Source of the DNA: Brachionus plicatilis
Lineage: Eukaryota > Rotifera > Eurotatoria > Ploima > Brachionidae
DNA length: 64,000 bases
Direction of reading: 5' to 3'
Assembly (NCBI GenBank): GCA_010279815.1
Contig: QEOQ01000455.1
Coordinates: forward strand, 78,999 to 142,998
Part shown: positions 34,610-61,150 of the stretch, in pieces
Layout of the letters: each line of letters begins with the position of its first letter
Position numbering within the stretch: position 1 is the first letter of the stretch
Made by a program: the position numbers and the translations under genes
The notes under the pieces: generated by a model
Databases searched by the model: none
Told to the model about the DNA's origin: nothing
Seen by the model: the letters and a program-made list of their open reading frames with translations, nothing else

Positions 34610-35000
34610 CTACCGCGTTTTTTTTAACTTGGGGCTGTGAAGTAACGATTGGGGTCTCTTCAAGACGAATTTTTTTGATATTGGCTCTTGCACAGACGGA
34701 TCGTCCGAATCTGATTCTTCATATACGCTGATACCTGAATCATTTACATTTTGAGTTTCATTTGGCTGACGAGTTAAGGCATTGGTTGTAGCTTTAGGGC
34801 GACCTCAACGACGCTTTCTTTCAAGTGGAATGTTCATTATCGGCAAAAGTCAAAGCTAGATATTCTTGAGCTGATTCTAAGTTACGAAAACTACAGAAAG
34901 GGAGGTAAACTTTTCCCTTTCCCCTAGTTTTTTTCACTTGTTCTGGTTCAATGGACTCATCTTGGCTTAAGTTGTTAAAGATCTCTTTGATAAAGGACAT
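34610..35000 (-). pseudogene. Internally deleted MULE-like protein: N-terminal domain joined to AT-hook tail
   Basis: An ATG at 35000-34998 opens 59 codons: acidic start, then KKTRGKGKVYLPFCSFRNLE, a segment shared with the remnant at 48270-48880 (RGKGLVCDHLCNFESFE) and probably the N-terminal DNA-binding domain. After a frame shift near 34835 the tail reads LERKRR(stop)GRPKATTN, an AT-hook with one nonsense change, then an acidic linker, and ends KLKKTR at 34610. The catalytic core is missing. No clean TIR pair was found. Confidence 0.55.
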
Positions 35001-35030
35001 TTTTTGAATAGTGAATATTGTCTAGCTATT

Positions 35031-35110
35031 TATTTTTTTTTTATTTATTTGTTTTCTGTAGCGAGCTAAAGCTCCTTCAGAATAGGTTAAAAACTAAAAT
35101 AAAAATAAAA
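35031..35110 (+). repeat. Tail-like repeat, copy 2 (GCTCCTTCAGAA)
   Basis: Contains a GAGCTAAAGCTC hairpin and an AAAATAAAAATAAAATTAAA tail; partner of 26441-26530. Confidence 0.45.
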
Positions 35111-35199
35111 TTAAAGTAAATAAAATGAGATAAAAAAAAAGAATCAAAATAAAGTAAATAAGCTAAAAAAATGAAAGTTGAAAGCTCAATAATTTCCTT

Positions 35200-35532
35200 T
35201 ATGTATAACACCAATAAACTCATCTTGTCGGAATCAGCTTTAGAAAGTCTTAAGCTAATTAATTAAATTTATTTTAAGATATATATTTGTTTCAATTAGA
35301 TCAAATTAGCTTTCAAAGAAATAAAATAGTTACTAACTAAATCATATTTGACATTATTTAATTTAATTGTACTAACAAAAAATGTTTGACACTAACATCA
35401 GTATTTTTGTTCTAGTAAATATTATTTTTGTTTTTTTAATATATTATATTTTTTTAACGAAAAAAAAAAAAAGCATCATCAACAACAAAAAGTTGCACTC
35501 GCTATCAGCCATCATTTCTCAAGCTTCTAATC
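35200..35532 (+). repeat. Duplicated alpha-actinin upstream segment, distal copy
   Basis: TATGTATAACACCAATAAAC through CATTTCTCAAGCTTCTAAT is repeated almost identically at 36827-37117. The proximal copy lacks two small blocks in a T/A-rich stretch (about 45 bp together). High identity points to a recent local duplication. Confidence 0.85.
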
Positions 35533-36826
35533 TATTTTTTATCTTACTATTTTTTTTCGAAAACTTCATTTTTTTTAAACATAAGAATAAAATTTAAAAA
35601 AAATTGTATTTATTGAGTAGTCGATTCGTTATCAAATTAACGAGATAAATAAGCGTTTAAGCTTTTTTGAATCCAGAAGGATCTACCACTAGTACTAGCT
35701 AAAGTGGGTCTTCCTCGACTACGTTTTTTTCCTAACCTATTTCCCTTATATCACAATTAGTTTAATTTTTATTACTAAAAGAGATGTTAAACAGTCTTTT
35801 AATTTTTTAATCTATTTCTAATTTTAAAATAGCTAAATAAAAATAATCTTCCTTAAAACACTCTAAATCAAGACACTTTTTCAACGTTTAGTAGGTTGAG
35901 ATGATTGAAAAAATTAATATGCGAGAACCGATAAATTTAGACTTTAGTGGCATAATAGTAATATTTATTGAGATTGGTTTCAATATTTAGTTAAAATACT
36001 CAAAATTTAAATCAAATCACATGATTTTAATACTTTAGTTAAATAAAATAAAATAAAATTCAAAAAAGTTAAACCATAGATTTGTTCAGAATTTTGTCTA
36101 GTTATGTTTAAAATAAAAAAAATTGGTTTATTAAGTAATCCCTGAGACTACATACAATTAAACTGAAAATTTTATGCTCTTTCAGAATATATATAATTTT
36201 AAAAAAGATTTTAATTTTATCTTTGAGTAATTGAGTCTGAAAGATCTACAACTTTTTAAAGGGTTAGTTCTTTTTAGGCACCTGGATATAAAATTTTTTT
36301 TTGTCCCTCAAAAAAAAATGAAATCTGGGGTTTCAAAGGACTTAGTTTACGAATTTTAAGTCAAAAATTAGAAATTCAGATAGCACTTAAGTTTTGAATT
36401 TCTGGAACCTTGCCATGTCATGATGATCTATCGTTGAGTAACTAGCTGTTAATTGTTTTAATTTCTAAATAAGTAGCCGCAAGGAATTTATAAAAGGGAC
36501 GGAAAATAAAATAAAATAAGCTTTTTTGAAAATAAAAATAAAAATAAAGTCTAAATTAATATTTAAAATTATTTTAGTTCAAATTAGAAATTATTTTAAT
36601 TCAACTCAGAAATTATTTTAGTAAAAATCAAAAATTATTTAAGTGCTAGGTGATTTATATAGTAAAGTTTTGAAATATAAAAGTTCTGATTTGTATTATT
36701 TTGTTAAAAAACCGAATAATTCAGTGCACATAAAATAATGTAGTACTTTTTGGAAATAATATAGTGCAGTTTGGTATTAAAAAAAGAACTTCTGATTAAT
36801 TTATAGTGCAACATTAAATACAAGCC
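35533..36826. other. AT-rich spacer between the duplicated segments
   Basis: No gene or element recognised. Confidence 0.5.
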
Positions 36827-37117
36827 TATGTATAACACCAATAAACTCATCTTGTCGGAATCAGCTTTAGAAAGTCTTAAGCTAATTAATTAAATTTATT
36901 TTAAGATATATATTTGTTTCAATTAGATCAAATTAGCTTTCAAAGAAATAAAATAGTTACTAACTAAATCATATTTGACATTATTTAATTTAATTGTACT
37001 AACAAAAAATTTTTGACACTAACATCAGTATTTTTGTTTTTTTAATATATTATAAAAGCATCATCAACAACAAAAAGTTGCACTCGCTATCAGCCATCAT
37101 TTCTCAAGCTTCTAATC
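36827..37117 (+). repeat. Duplicated alpha-actinin upstream segment, proximal copy
   Basis: It ends about 380 bp before the alpha-actinin start codon, so it may contain part of the promoter. See 35200-35532. Confidence 0.85.
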
Positions 37118-37498
37118 CCAGTCTTCAGCCTTGAATCGAGTGCACTAAGTGATTCAAAATGTTAGACTAACGAAAAGTTCTGTTCGAACATCTGCTATTT
37201 TTTGAACTAGCAAACAGCAAAGACAATAATACACAAAATCTAGACAAATCAAAATGAAAATGTACAACTATTTATGCTTAAAAAAAACTAAACGTTATTT
37301 GATCTGAGGGTATGCTCGATCAAAGCGTCTAGTTTAATGCTTTTTTCTCTCTCTCTCTTTCTCTCTCTCATTTTGAACATCTATGCTCGTTAATTGAACA
37401 AAAAGCATCTGAAATTAACATTTTTTATTTTGTTTTATTTAGAAATAAAATTAGGAGCACCTGAACATAAATAAACTCTAGAACATCTTCATTTCTAA
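37118..37498 (+). promoter_or_regulatory. Alpha-actinin proximal promoter / 5' UTR region
   Basis: The stretch before the start codon is less AT-rich than average and holds a CT microsatellite (37347-37369). TTTGTTTTATTTAG at 37428-37441 is a good 3' splice site, so the 5' UTR next to the ATG may be spliced to an upstream non-coding exon. No clear TATA box was identified. Confidence 0.4.
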
Positions 37499-52870
<15,372 letters not shown>

Positions 52871-53414
52871 TCACAGTGTTAACCTTTTTTAAATTAAGCT
52901 GAACCAAACAATTTTTAAAAATCGAATTTTGAGAAATATCAAAAATTAGGAACAATTAACCTTATTTTAGATTGAATGGGCGCATCTACAAAATTTATAC
53001 TATTTAGTCGAGTATTCTAATTGAGCTTTATTATCTCTAAGACAAATGATAAAATTTTAAAAAAAAGTTTTTTTAAAATTTTTTTCTTTTTTTTTAAACT
53101 TTTTTTTTTAAACGACGAAATTTAATCGGAATTAATTATTTAAATAATAAAAATTTCTTAACAAAATAAAAATTTCATTTCATTTTGAATAAATATTTAA
53201 AATTATTTTTTTCTTTTAATTTTTTCCTTTTTTTTCAAACTTGAATATGTTCTATCCAAAGTATAAATATGCACGATTTATAAATTTACATATACAAATT
53301 ATAAATCGATAGTTGGCATATGCATTTTTTAAATATTGATAAAATTATGTGTTCATTTATAAATTGTATATTTTTATACACACAATTTACAAATTTAATA
53401 TGAATGATTTAGAA
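52871..53414 (+). other. Alpha-actinin 3' flank
   Basis: AT-rich sequence expected to hold the 3' UTR; no unambiguous AATAAA could be singled out. 53270-53400 holds short TATAAATT repeats. Confidence 0.5.
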
Positions 53415-53656
53415 ATTGAATGATCATTTTATTAATAAATTTTTTTTTCAAAAAGTTAATTTAAGCAAAAAATTAAAAAAATCAACCACGGATAATTTTA
53501 CAATTTCCATCTCAAGAAAAAACTCCTGAGCCATTGGAAAGCCTCGAGCAAGTACGAGTGATTGAACAAGTTACTCAAAAAATGGTTGATTTTTTTAATT
53601 TTTTGCTTAAATTAACTTTTTGAAAAAAAAATTTATTAATAAAATGATCATTCAAT
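53415..53656. repeat. Perfect 74-bp inverted repeat with 94-nt loop
   Basis: Arms 53415-53488 and 53583-53656 are exact inverses by base-by-base comparison (start ATTGAATGATCATTTTATTA). The loop has an open frame (KTPEPLESLEQVRVIEQVTQ) of unknown meaning. The right arm abuts the next transposon. Confidence 0.9.
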
Positions 53657-53658
53657 AT

Positions 53659-55001
53659 GGTAACCTAGTCTAAATGGGTTATGGGTTAATAGGGTGAACG
53701 AATTTGAAAAACCCCTATATCTCTTTCATTTTTAAAGCTACTACCTAAAAAAATATCTTGATATGTAGAACTCGAGGAGAGAAATCGAATGATATGTGTG
53801 AAATATTTAAAAAAAAAATCGTTATATGCTTTTTTTTCTCTTAAAGTTCGACTACGCCTAATGAGGTGAAAAAGCCTCGAATTAATGATTCGGGAGAAGG
53901 GTGCTTTAAGGCCCTAGGTAATACTTAAGCTCTAACCTATTTCGCTTGTTAGATTCAGCACATGCTAAAGTATCTAAGATAATTTTTTTAGAATTTTAGG
54001 AAATGTCCTTAGAGCTTCATCTAATGGGTTTTTTTTTAGGGCTTAAAAGGTTAAATAGATTTAACCCTATTAGTCAAAAAAATCACCCAATTAGTCCAAA
54101 TAAGATTCTATTTAACCCATTTAACCGAATAAGACTATAAAAATGCAGTGACGATATTTTTTTAATAACTAAAAAATTGTAAAATTATTTTCTCTCTCTC
54201 ACTCATTTTTTTTTTAAAGCCGAGTTTTTATTTCAAACATAAAAAAAGCAAATTGTTTAAAAATAAGCTAAAAATGTCACAGAAAAAAGAAATTCAATCT
54301 AAAAAAAAAATTATGCACAATCAGTGATGTAAATAATAATAAGCAAAATAAGAACAAGAAGAGGCCAAAAATGCCAAAATAGCTAAAAAAGGAACTGGAA
54401 GAGGAAGAGGACGACCACGAAAGCTTGTTAAAAGCAAATTAACACCAGATTAAAATGATAACTTATCAGAATCCGAAATATTGTGTAGCTCATGTGAAAC
54501 AAAGATGGCTGAAGAGAAAGAAAACACGCCAAAATGGTTATCTTGTGAAAAGTGCTCAAATTGGGTTTGTGTTAGTTGTTTTCAAAAGAATTAAAAAAAA
54601 AAACAAAAAAAAAATTTTTATGTGATGATTGTAAAGATTAACTTTTACTTTTTTTTGAATTCGTTAAAACTCACCTTTGTTCTGTTTCGAATAAATTAAA
54701 TTAAATGAATTAAATAATTTTATTAAAAAATTCAAAAAATTTTCTTCCTAAATGTCAAATTGGTTAAAAGGGTTAAAATTCTGTTTTTGGGGTTAAATTT
54801 CGGGCTAATTGTATACAATTTTAGGTGTAATCGGGTTAACCGCTTTAACTCTTTTGGACCTCACATAATTAACCGCGGAGCTAAAGGGGTTACTCAAAAA
54901 ATTCGGGAAAATTGGGTGACTATTTTTGAAGTTTTTGAACAAAATGGGTGAGAAATAAGCAAATAAAAAAAAATATGGTCACCCGGTTAGACTAGTTTAC
55001 C
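53659..55001. mobile_element. TIR transposon with GGGTTAA-rich ends
   Basis: GGTAACCTAGTCTAA at the left and (inverted) GGTAAACTAGTCTAA at the right, flanked by ATAT (53655-53658, 55002-55005). Inside are many GGGTTAA/TTAACCC motifs toward both ends. A coding remnant is at 54240-54640. Superfamily not assigned. Confidence 0.7.
54240..54640 (+). pseudogene. Transposase C-terminus with AT-hook and PHD-like zinc cluster
   Basis: Reading across several stops: KKGTGRGRGRPRKLVKSKL (AT-hook), then ILCSSCETKMAEEKENTPKW and LSCEKCSNWVCVSCF, a C4-C-type zinc cluster like those at the C-termini of several pogo- and piggyBac-type transposases. No DDE core remains. Confidence 0.5.
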
Positions 55002-55104
55002 ATATATAATTTTAAATTTAAAATAAAAAAATATCTTGACACAAAAAATTTAAACAAAGAAAAATTAAATTTTTCGCGATATCACTTTTCGATTTTTTTA
55101 CTAC

Positions 55105-56080
55105 TTAACTAAGTAGTAAAAAACATTTGTGTAAACTAAGAACTTTCAACCATTCATCAAAAAGAACGCTTTTTAAATGCTCTACTGACGTAATTTTTGT
55201 ATTGAACATTTTGTAGTCAATATATGACCATAAATTCTCTATTGGATCGAGATCAGGTGATCTTGGGCACCAGGGGAGAACTGTTATTTGTTTTTCTTGA
55301 AACCAAACTCGAACGGAATGAGCAGTATGTGCACTAGCGGCATCCTGCTGAAAAATCCAGTCTTGACTCTGATCAAAAAATATCTCGGCTGATGGTAATA
55401 AGTTATTTTCCAGAGTGTCCATGTACACATATTGATTAATTCTGCCTGTATAAATGGAGCAGCATCCAGTACCTTTATAATTAATACATCCCCAAATACC
55501 AACCGAACCTCCGATATTTTGTAACTTTGGTAAACAAAACTTGGGGTGATACTTTTCTTTAGCAAAACGTTTTACAAACACTCGATTTTCTGTTTAATAC
55601 TTCAAAATTAGACTCGTCAATAAAAACAACTTTTGACCAGTCATTAACAGTCCATCTTTGTCGTTCTTTGCACCATTTGAGCCTTTTCGATCAATCCAAT
55701 ACAGTCAAAAGAGGTTTTTTTTGTTGCAGTATACGACTGTATTTTTTTGTTTAATAGAACATTTCTTACAGTGTCTTTATTAACAGTAACATTTGGAAAT
55801 TTAGAATTAAAATCAGAGGCTAGCTGTCTATAGCTTGTTGTAGGATTGATTCTGACCTTTCTAAAAATGTACGACTCATCTCGACTGGAAAGCTTTCGGG
55901 ATCTACCAGACCTTGGTAATTCTTTGACCACGAATGTCTTCTCATAATTGCGCTTTGTTGCAATAACACATTTTCTCGAAACTCCTACTAGATCAGCTAT
56001 TTCTTGTTGAGATTTGATCTTATCCTTCAATAGACCTATTATTTGCCACCTAAGAGCCTAAGATACTTTTTTTTGCCCAT
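55105..56080 (-). pseudogene. Tc1-like transposase (DD34E), frameshifted
   Basis: The N-terminal part (about 56065-55640) has the paired helix-turn-helix: ALRWQIIGLLKDKIKSQQEI, ADLVGVSRKCV, then RSGRSRKLSSRDE and SYRQLASDFN. It continues to VFIDESNFEV (first catalytic D, about 55615). A frameshift at about 55585 leads into the second frame: VGIWGCINYKGTG, WIFQQDAASAHTAH (second D) and CPRSPDLDPIENLW (E, 34 residues after D). It is almost full length, but frameshifts near both ends of the N-terminal half and loss of clear TIRs make it a relic. Confidence 0.85.
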
Positions 56081-56394
56081 TTTTATGGAAAAAACGCCAA
56101 AATGGTACAACCCAATAAAATGACCGATTTTAAAATCCAAAAATAATAAATCAAGCCTTAAAAGTGCAAGCAAACAGTATGAAAAGACATTCCAAGAATT
56201 GTGTAAAAAAAATGGCCAGGAATTGTCAAGGTGTGGTAAAATTTTAGGATAAAATAATTGTTCTAAACTTTGTAGACTATTTTTTTTTGTTCAATTTTAT
56301 CTGTTTTTTTTAAAAGGGTTCTAGAGTGTTCAGAAACTTTTTTTTAACAATCTAATAAAATTATCTTTAAGATGGTAAAGTTAACATTATATGT

Positions 56395-56610
56395 AAATGT
56401 TACCGTAAATTTCTTAAACACGTAAATTTGTAAATTTACTGGTCTTTCAGTAAAAATGTAAAACATAAAAAAATAAATGAATTTTAGATATTTACTGATT
56501 TTTTATTTATTTAAGTAATTTACTGAAATCAGTTTAGTAAATTACTGAAACGAAGCGTATATTTTCAAATATAATCCTTTAAGTTTTAGTAAATTACTGA
56601 AAAAGGCTAA
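56395..56610. repeat. GTAAATTACTGAAA-type array
   Basis: Multiple TAAATTTACTG / GTAAATTACTGAAA motifs in both orientations, like subterminal arrays of the other elements. No ends were identified. Confidence 0.4.
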
Positions 56611-56629
56611 TTAAAAAAAGTTCGATTTG

Positions 56630-56815
56630 TCATACATTGACCATTACAGTTACATTTTACCATACCCTGACCACCACCAATTGATAATTCATTTACTGCT
56701 TGCCTCAAACTTAAAGCTTTGTCTAGGTTTAAGTTATTTAATTTTCTCTCATCAAAGTAGCCAGCATTTTTTTAAATCCGTGTTGGCTCCTTCTACGCTA
56801 CCTTGGGATTGAAGA
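56630..56815 (-). pseudogene. Cysteine-cluster fragment of a Ginger/gypsy-integrase-like protein
   Basis: Minus-strand reading: GSVEGANTDLKKC and, one frame over, ALSLRQAVNELSIGGGQGMV then KCNCNGQCMTNR. The last part resembles the GGQG...C.C...C.T.RC cluster following integrase domains in Ginger-type transposons and related proteins. Short and frameshifted. Confidence 0.4.
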
Positions 56816-57334
56816 TGCCTGGCTCGGCCATGTTAAAATTTAATGGCTATTAAAACTACTAGAGAGAATAGGTTTTAAAACAACTACACCAGTGGTCTTG
56901 CTTCTTTTTTTATTCATAATACATGCTCACATGTGTGTTGATGAAAGATTAATTAATCAATTAACACATAATTCTTTTAAATTTTTTTTACTTAAACAAA
57001 TTTTACTTAAGCAAATTTTAAATTTTAAAACATTACATTTTTTTATCTTTAAAAGTTTTTATTAAAATCAATTAAAAAATTTAAACCTATTAAAGCTCAA
57101 TAAAAAGGGATATTTTAAAATTTTATATATTAAAAAAAACTTGACATAGCATGTTAAGTAATTGCTAGGGAAAAAATATTTTTCTCTTATATTAAAAAAA
57201 TGTTACATTTTATTTTTTGATATTTTGATCTTGATCTCAAACTTCAATTTGCCGATGTTTCAGATTTACTTAAAAATTAAAAATAAATGAGAGATAATTA
57301 TGCATTTATTTACATTGAATTTAAATAGATTAAA

Positions 57335-57413
57335 GCCTGAAAATTTTTTTTTTGTGGGAAAAAGTTTTTGATCTATGGGTGACAGTTTTTGTTTGTGGGG
57401 ACTAGGTAGACCC
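57335..57413. repeat. MULE-like terminus related to 31580-32468
   Basis: Inverted it reads GGGTCTACCTAGTCCCCACA then AACAAAAAC, aligning without gaps to GGGTCTCCCTTTTCCGCACA then AACAAAAAT at 32468. The opposite end was not found. Confidence 0.5.
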
Positions 57414-57694
57414 TTTTAATAATTAAAAAATATTCTATTAAATTATTTAAAAGGAGAAATAATGAAAGGCTTTCAGAGAAGTTAGATCTCCAATGAAACA
57501 GTTCTTGATGACTAATTCTTACAACTGTTTCATCCACAAAAATATTTTTTTTCAAATCTAAATTTATGTATCTTAGACAAAAAATTAGTCTTTAATTAGT
57601 CTCCAGTTCAAAAAGAATTGGTGATTTTCTTAGTTTACAAAAATCTCAAACCTTTAAAAATTATAAAATTGATTTCTTTTTTTTTAAAAAAAAC

Positions 57695-57848
57695 TTTATT
57701 TACCAAATTTTACCAAAAATTGAGCAATTTTACGTAAATTTAAGTAAGAAACGGTAAGGAATGTTGAAATTTTTTAAAATTTTTCACAGACTTGCATAAA
57801 AGTCAGAAAACGTAAAATAACCAATTCTGGGCTTTTCGTGGAACCACT
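57695..57848. repeat. Degenerate TTTACGTAA mariner end
   Basis: ACCAAATTTTACCAAAAATT...TTTTACGTAAATTTAAGTAAG, then AAAACGTAAAATAAC and a terminus reading (inverted) CAGTGGTTCCACG. It corresponds to the inner part of the TIR at 62088-62350. Confidence 0.5.
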
Positions 57849-57983
57849 GTTTCAATTTTTGTTAAATAAACAAAAGATATTGAAATTTCAATATCAAAAA
57901 TAAATTTAGTTTAACTTAATTTAGTTTAATTTAGTCAATTATTTTATTTATTACAAAATCTTTATGCTACAAAAGCATTATTT

Positions 57984-58245
57984 CAGTTTAAAAGTCACAA
58001 GTCTCAAGTCAAGTCCAAGTCCGGATTTAAAATTTTTTTTTTTTTTTTCAAAAGTCCAGGCTTTAAAATTTTGAATACTGAAGAAGAAATTTATGCTAAA
58101 ATTGCAAGAAAATTTTGATATATGGCAAATCTATTGCAATAGACAACCCAAGAGTATATAAATTTTTGATATGAAAAAAAAAAATTTATTAAAAAAAAAT
58201 AAGTCTGGACTTGAACTTTTTTTTTGGGACTTTTAAACAACTCTG
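57984..58245 (+). mobile_element. AAGTC-repeat hAT-like MITE, both ends present
   Basis: It starts CAGTTTAAAAGTCACAAGTC and ends GGGACTTTTAAACAACTCTG. The core (TTTTGAATACTGAAGAAGAA ... GGCAAATCTATTGCA) is shared with 39776-39900. This is the best-delimited copy (262 bp). No exact 8-bp duplication could be confirmed. Confidence 0.65.
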
Positions 58246-60061
58246 ATCTCTATTAATTATTATAAAGAAATTGTTTTTTCTAACGATCAAAGATTGATTT
58301 TTAATTTCTCAAAAGAAAAAACAATCATATCTTTCAAAGCACCTTTGTGCAAAAAATGTTTGAAACCGATGAAATGGTGAAAATCATACTTATAAATTTT
58401 TAAGTAATTTAAATTCAGAGCTAAAGAAATTCATTCACAAGTAATGTGATGAATATAAATTAAATTATGTCATCACTGGAACAAAATTTAACGATTTTGG
58501 GTGAAAAAAAATCGCTGAAAAAAAGTTGATTAGAAATTGTTAAAACAAACATTAAAATTTTCGAGCATGTATCTGACATAATTAAAGAAAGAGACTATCA
58601 AAAAAAATTCTAAGAGGGGGGATAAAAAAAATTAAAATTGAATTTATAATTTGGAAAAATTGATTGATTGATTAAGATTTTATTTCAAATAAAAATTTTT
58701 TGAATTTTATTTTTTTTTTAGTTATTAAATAATGAAAAATCAATATCAGTTTTAAAATTATTCATATCAATTATTCAATTAGTTGATATTGAAATTTCAA
58801 TCACAATCAAAATGAGCTTTACAAGACCCAAAATAACCTGGAAATTTTAATTGATTAAGGAAAAAAATCTGAAATAAATAAAAAAAAAGTTACTATTAAT
58901 AATATTCTTTTAAATCAAAGAGCTTTAAATTTAATTTTTAAAAAACATGCTCTTTCTTTGCACACATTATTTTTTGATAATTTTAAAGCCAGTTTAAAGA
59001 CATCTTGAAGTTGATGATCAAGGAGAAAATAATTTCAAGGAATTTATCTTTCAGAAATTAGATTTAATCTCTAAATTAATTTAAATAATTTTAATGTAAT
59101 ATGCTTTTCTACTTTTTATTACTTATTTGTAATTAATTAAAAAATTAAAAATTTTATAAATAAAACTTTTAATGAAATTAAATTTAAAGGCTTAGAATTT
59201 TTCTTTCACCAAAAATCATAATTTTTCTAGAATTTCTCATTGCATTCAAAAAATACTCTTGTGATTTTAGAGTACTTTTTTTGTCTAAAAATACTCTCTT
59301 GGAACAAAAATACTTTTGTTGTCTAAAAATTCTCTTGTGAAATAAAAATACTTTTGCCATCTAAAAATTCTCTCGTGGAATAAAAATCCTTTTTTTGACT
59401 AAAAAAACTTAAGTAAAATTAAAATCTTTCTAACTTTCATTAGGAATATTTGAATGAATGATTAAATTGCTTGTAAATTGCTTTTTTAATATTCGAAAAT
59501 TTTTTTTTAATAAAAACAAAATAAAAAAAAATAAAAAAAAATTAAAAACATTTTAAAAAAAGTAAAAATTTAAAAGAATTGGAGTTGTTGGCCTGATTGT
59601 CAATTTCAATGCCTATTTCGTTAGCAGATAAACTCTTATTTTTTTTTAATATTTTATTTAATACATTTTTTGAGTAATTAAACTCCTTTCGTCATTGATA
59701 GATTAATTTTTAAATAGTGTTAGAGTTTAAATAATTTCAAAAATATTTTACGGTTGAACTTATAGGTTTAAATTTTTTAATTGATTTTAATAAAAACTTT
59801 TAAAGACAAAAAAATTATCTGTTTTAAAATTTAAGTAATTTTATATTCAACAAATTATTTTGTTTGCAAATAGTAATTTTGTTTCATAAAAGTATTTTTA
59901 GAAAAGTGAGATTTTTTGGTGATAAAAAAAGTAAATTTAGTGCTAAAAAGAATTTAAAGCCAAATTTAAATGCAATGAAGACTTAAATAGAAGATTATTC
60001 TTAGAGTTGAAATGATATTTTGAATTTATTGAATTTATTTAAGTAAAAAGTTTAAATAAAA
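58246..60061. other. AT-rich intergenic DNA with one short tandem repeat
   Basis: 59257-59410 has four imperfect units of about 39 bp (ATTCTCTTGTG.AATAAAAAT then ACTTTTG..TCTAAAA). Nothing else recognised. Confidence 0.55.
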
Positions 60062-61150
60062 TTAAAACATACCCAAAAATCTTGAATTCTCATCCCATTT
60101 TGATTTTGGTGAGATGATAGCACGAGTATGACCATCAAAAATCTTTCTTTCCAAAGAATTGCCAGCTTCTCTGCTATCAGGCGAATACAAATTTCCATTC
60201 CATCTATAAAGAAGATGAGCAAATTCATGAATGATCAATAAGCCAATAAAAACAATAATTATTTCTTCTTCTTTTTGGCCCATCGACTCTGTCAAATTGT
60301 TACTTATTTTTTTTAATCTTTTTTCAAATATTTGATTGACATTTATTTTGTTCGATATGTCGCGATCAGTCCATGCTAGAAAGTCTCTATCATTAGGCCT
60401 AGCTTTTATTTGTTCTACAAAGTCTATTTTAACTTGGTACATTTTTTCATGCAAAAATTCAGTTTTTAGTTTTATTTTTGCTCTATAAAAGTCTCTGACA
60501 GTTTGGGACTTTAAAAATTTGTTAGCAATACGAATGGCTTTTTTCAAGTAACCACAATCAGTTGCTAATTCTGAAAAACTGAGAGCAGGAAAATTTTTTC
60601 TCTTAAAAAAGCAAATTTTAATTTTTAAATTTTGAAAAAATAATTTGCAATAAAATATTAAATTATTTACTTTGTAAATTATTTTGAGACCATCAAAACT
60701 AATATCAATATTTGATTTATCCGAATCATCAAATGCATAATCCAAATAAATTCCAAGTCCAATCGTTTCACCACTTGATTTGATTTCAATTTTGTTTGCC
60801 ATCATTTTATCATAATAAGATTTTAATTCATTTTGATCAAACAATTGAATAAAACTTTTGTCCATTAATTTTGAGATCTCATCAATGCATTTACTAGCGT
60901 CCAATTTCACATTATTTTGTTGGTAAGCTTTTTTTAACATCAAAATTTTAATTTAAATTTAATTATAAAACATTACTTCCATCCAATTCTAAAAACAATT
61001 GAGCATCGAAATCATTGATCTAAAAAAAAATAAATAGAAAAGTCCCCATTTATTGTTCTAAGATTCTTTAATTTTCCGCTTGTAAAACTTACCTTTTTTG
61101 TTCTAATTAAAGTGTGCAAAAACAAAATTAAAATATCATTTTGCAAGAAT
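60062..61150 (-). CDS. HEFAH-motif (putative zinc metallopeptidase-like) protein, incomplete at 5' end
   Basis: The minus strand is open from 60943 to the TAG-side end at 60062 (293 codons as read through). The C-terminal third has IVFIGLLIIHEFAHLLYRWN, an HEXXH zinc-binding motif in a hydrophobic helix, and 20 residues on SREAGNSLERKIF, whose E could be the third ligand as in gluzincins. VNNLIFYC...FFK (60604-60672) is most likely an unspliced 69-nt in-frame intron (GTAAAT ... TTTTTTAAG). A 5' exon in this copy is homologous to 61491-61670 on the + strand, but the homology stops at 61150, inside an exon; the MYND part is missing. Substrate unknown. Confidence 0.65.

Noticed and set aside
35382..35597. 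71-codon frame with a hydrophobic segment
   Set aside because: Part of the duplicated upstream segment; hydrophobicity comes from T-runs. Kept only as an oddity under the duplication finding.
55020..55104. TIR of the Tc1 relic
   Set aside because: No inverse partner could be found beyond 56080, so the element ends were left undefined.
59257..59410. Four spaced repeats, CRISPR-like at first sight
   Set aside because: Units are imperfect and contiguous without unique spacers, in eukaryotic intergenic DNA.
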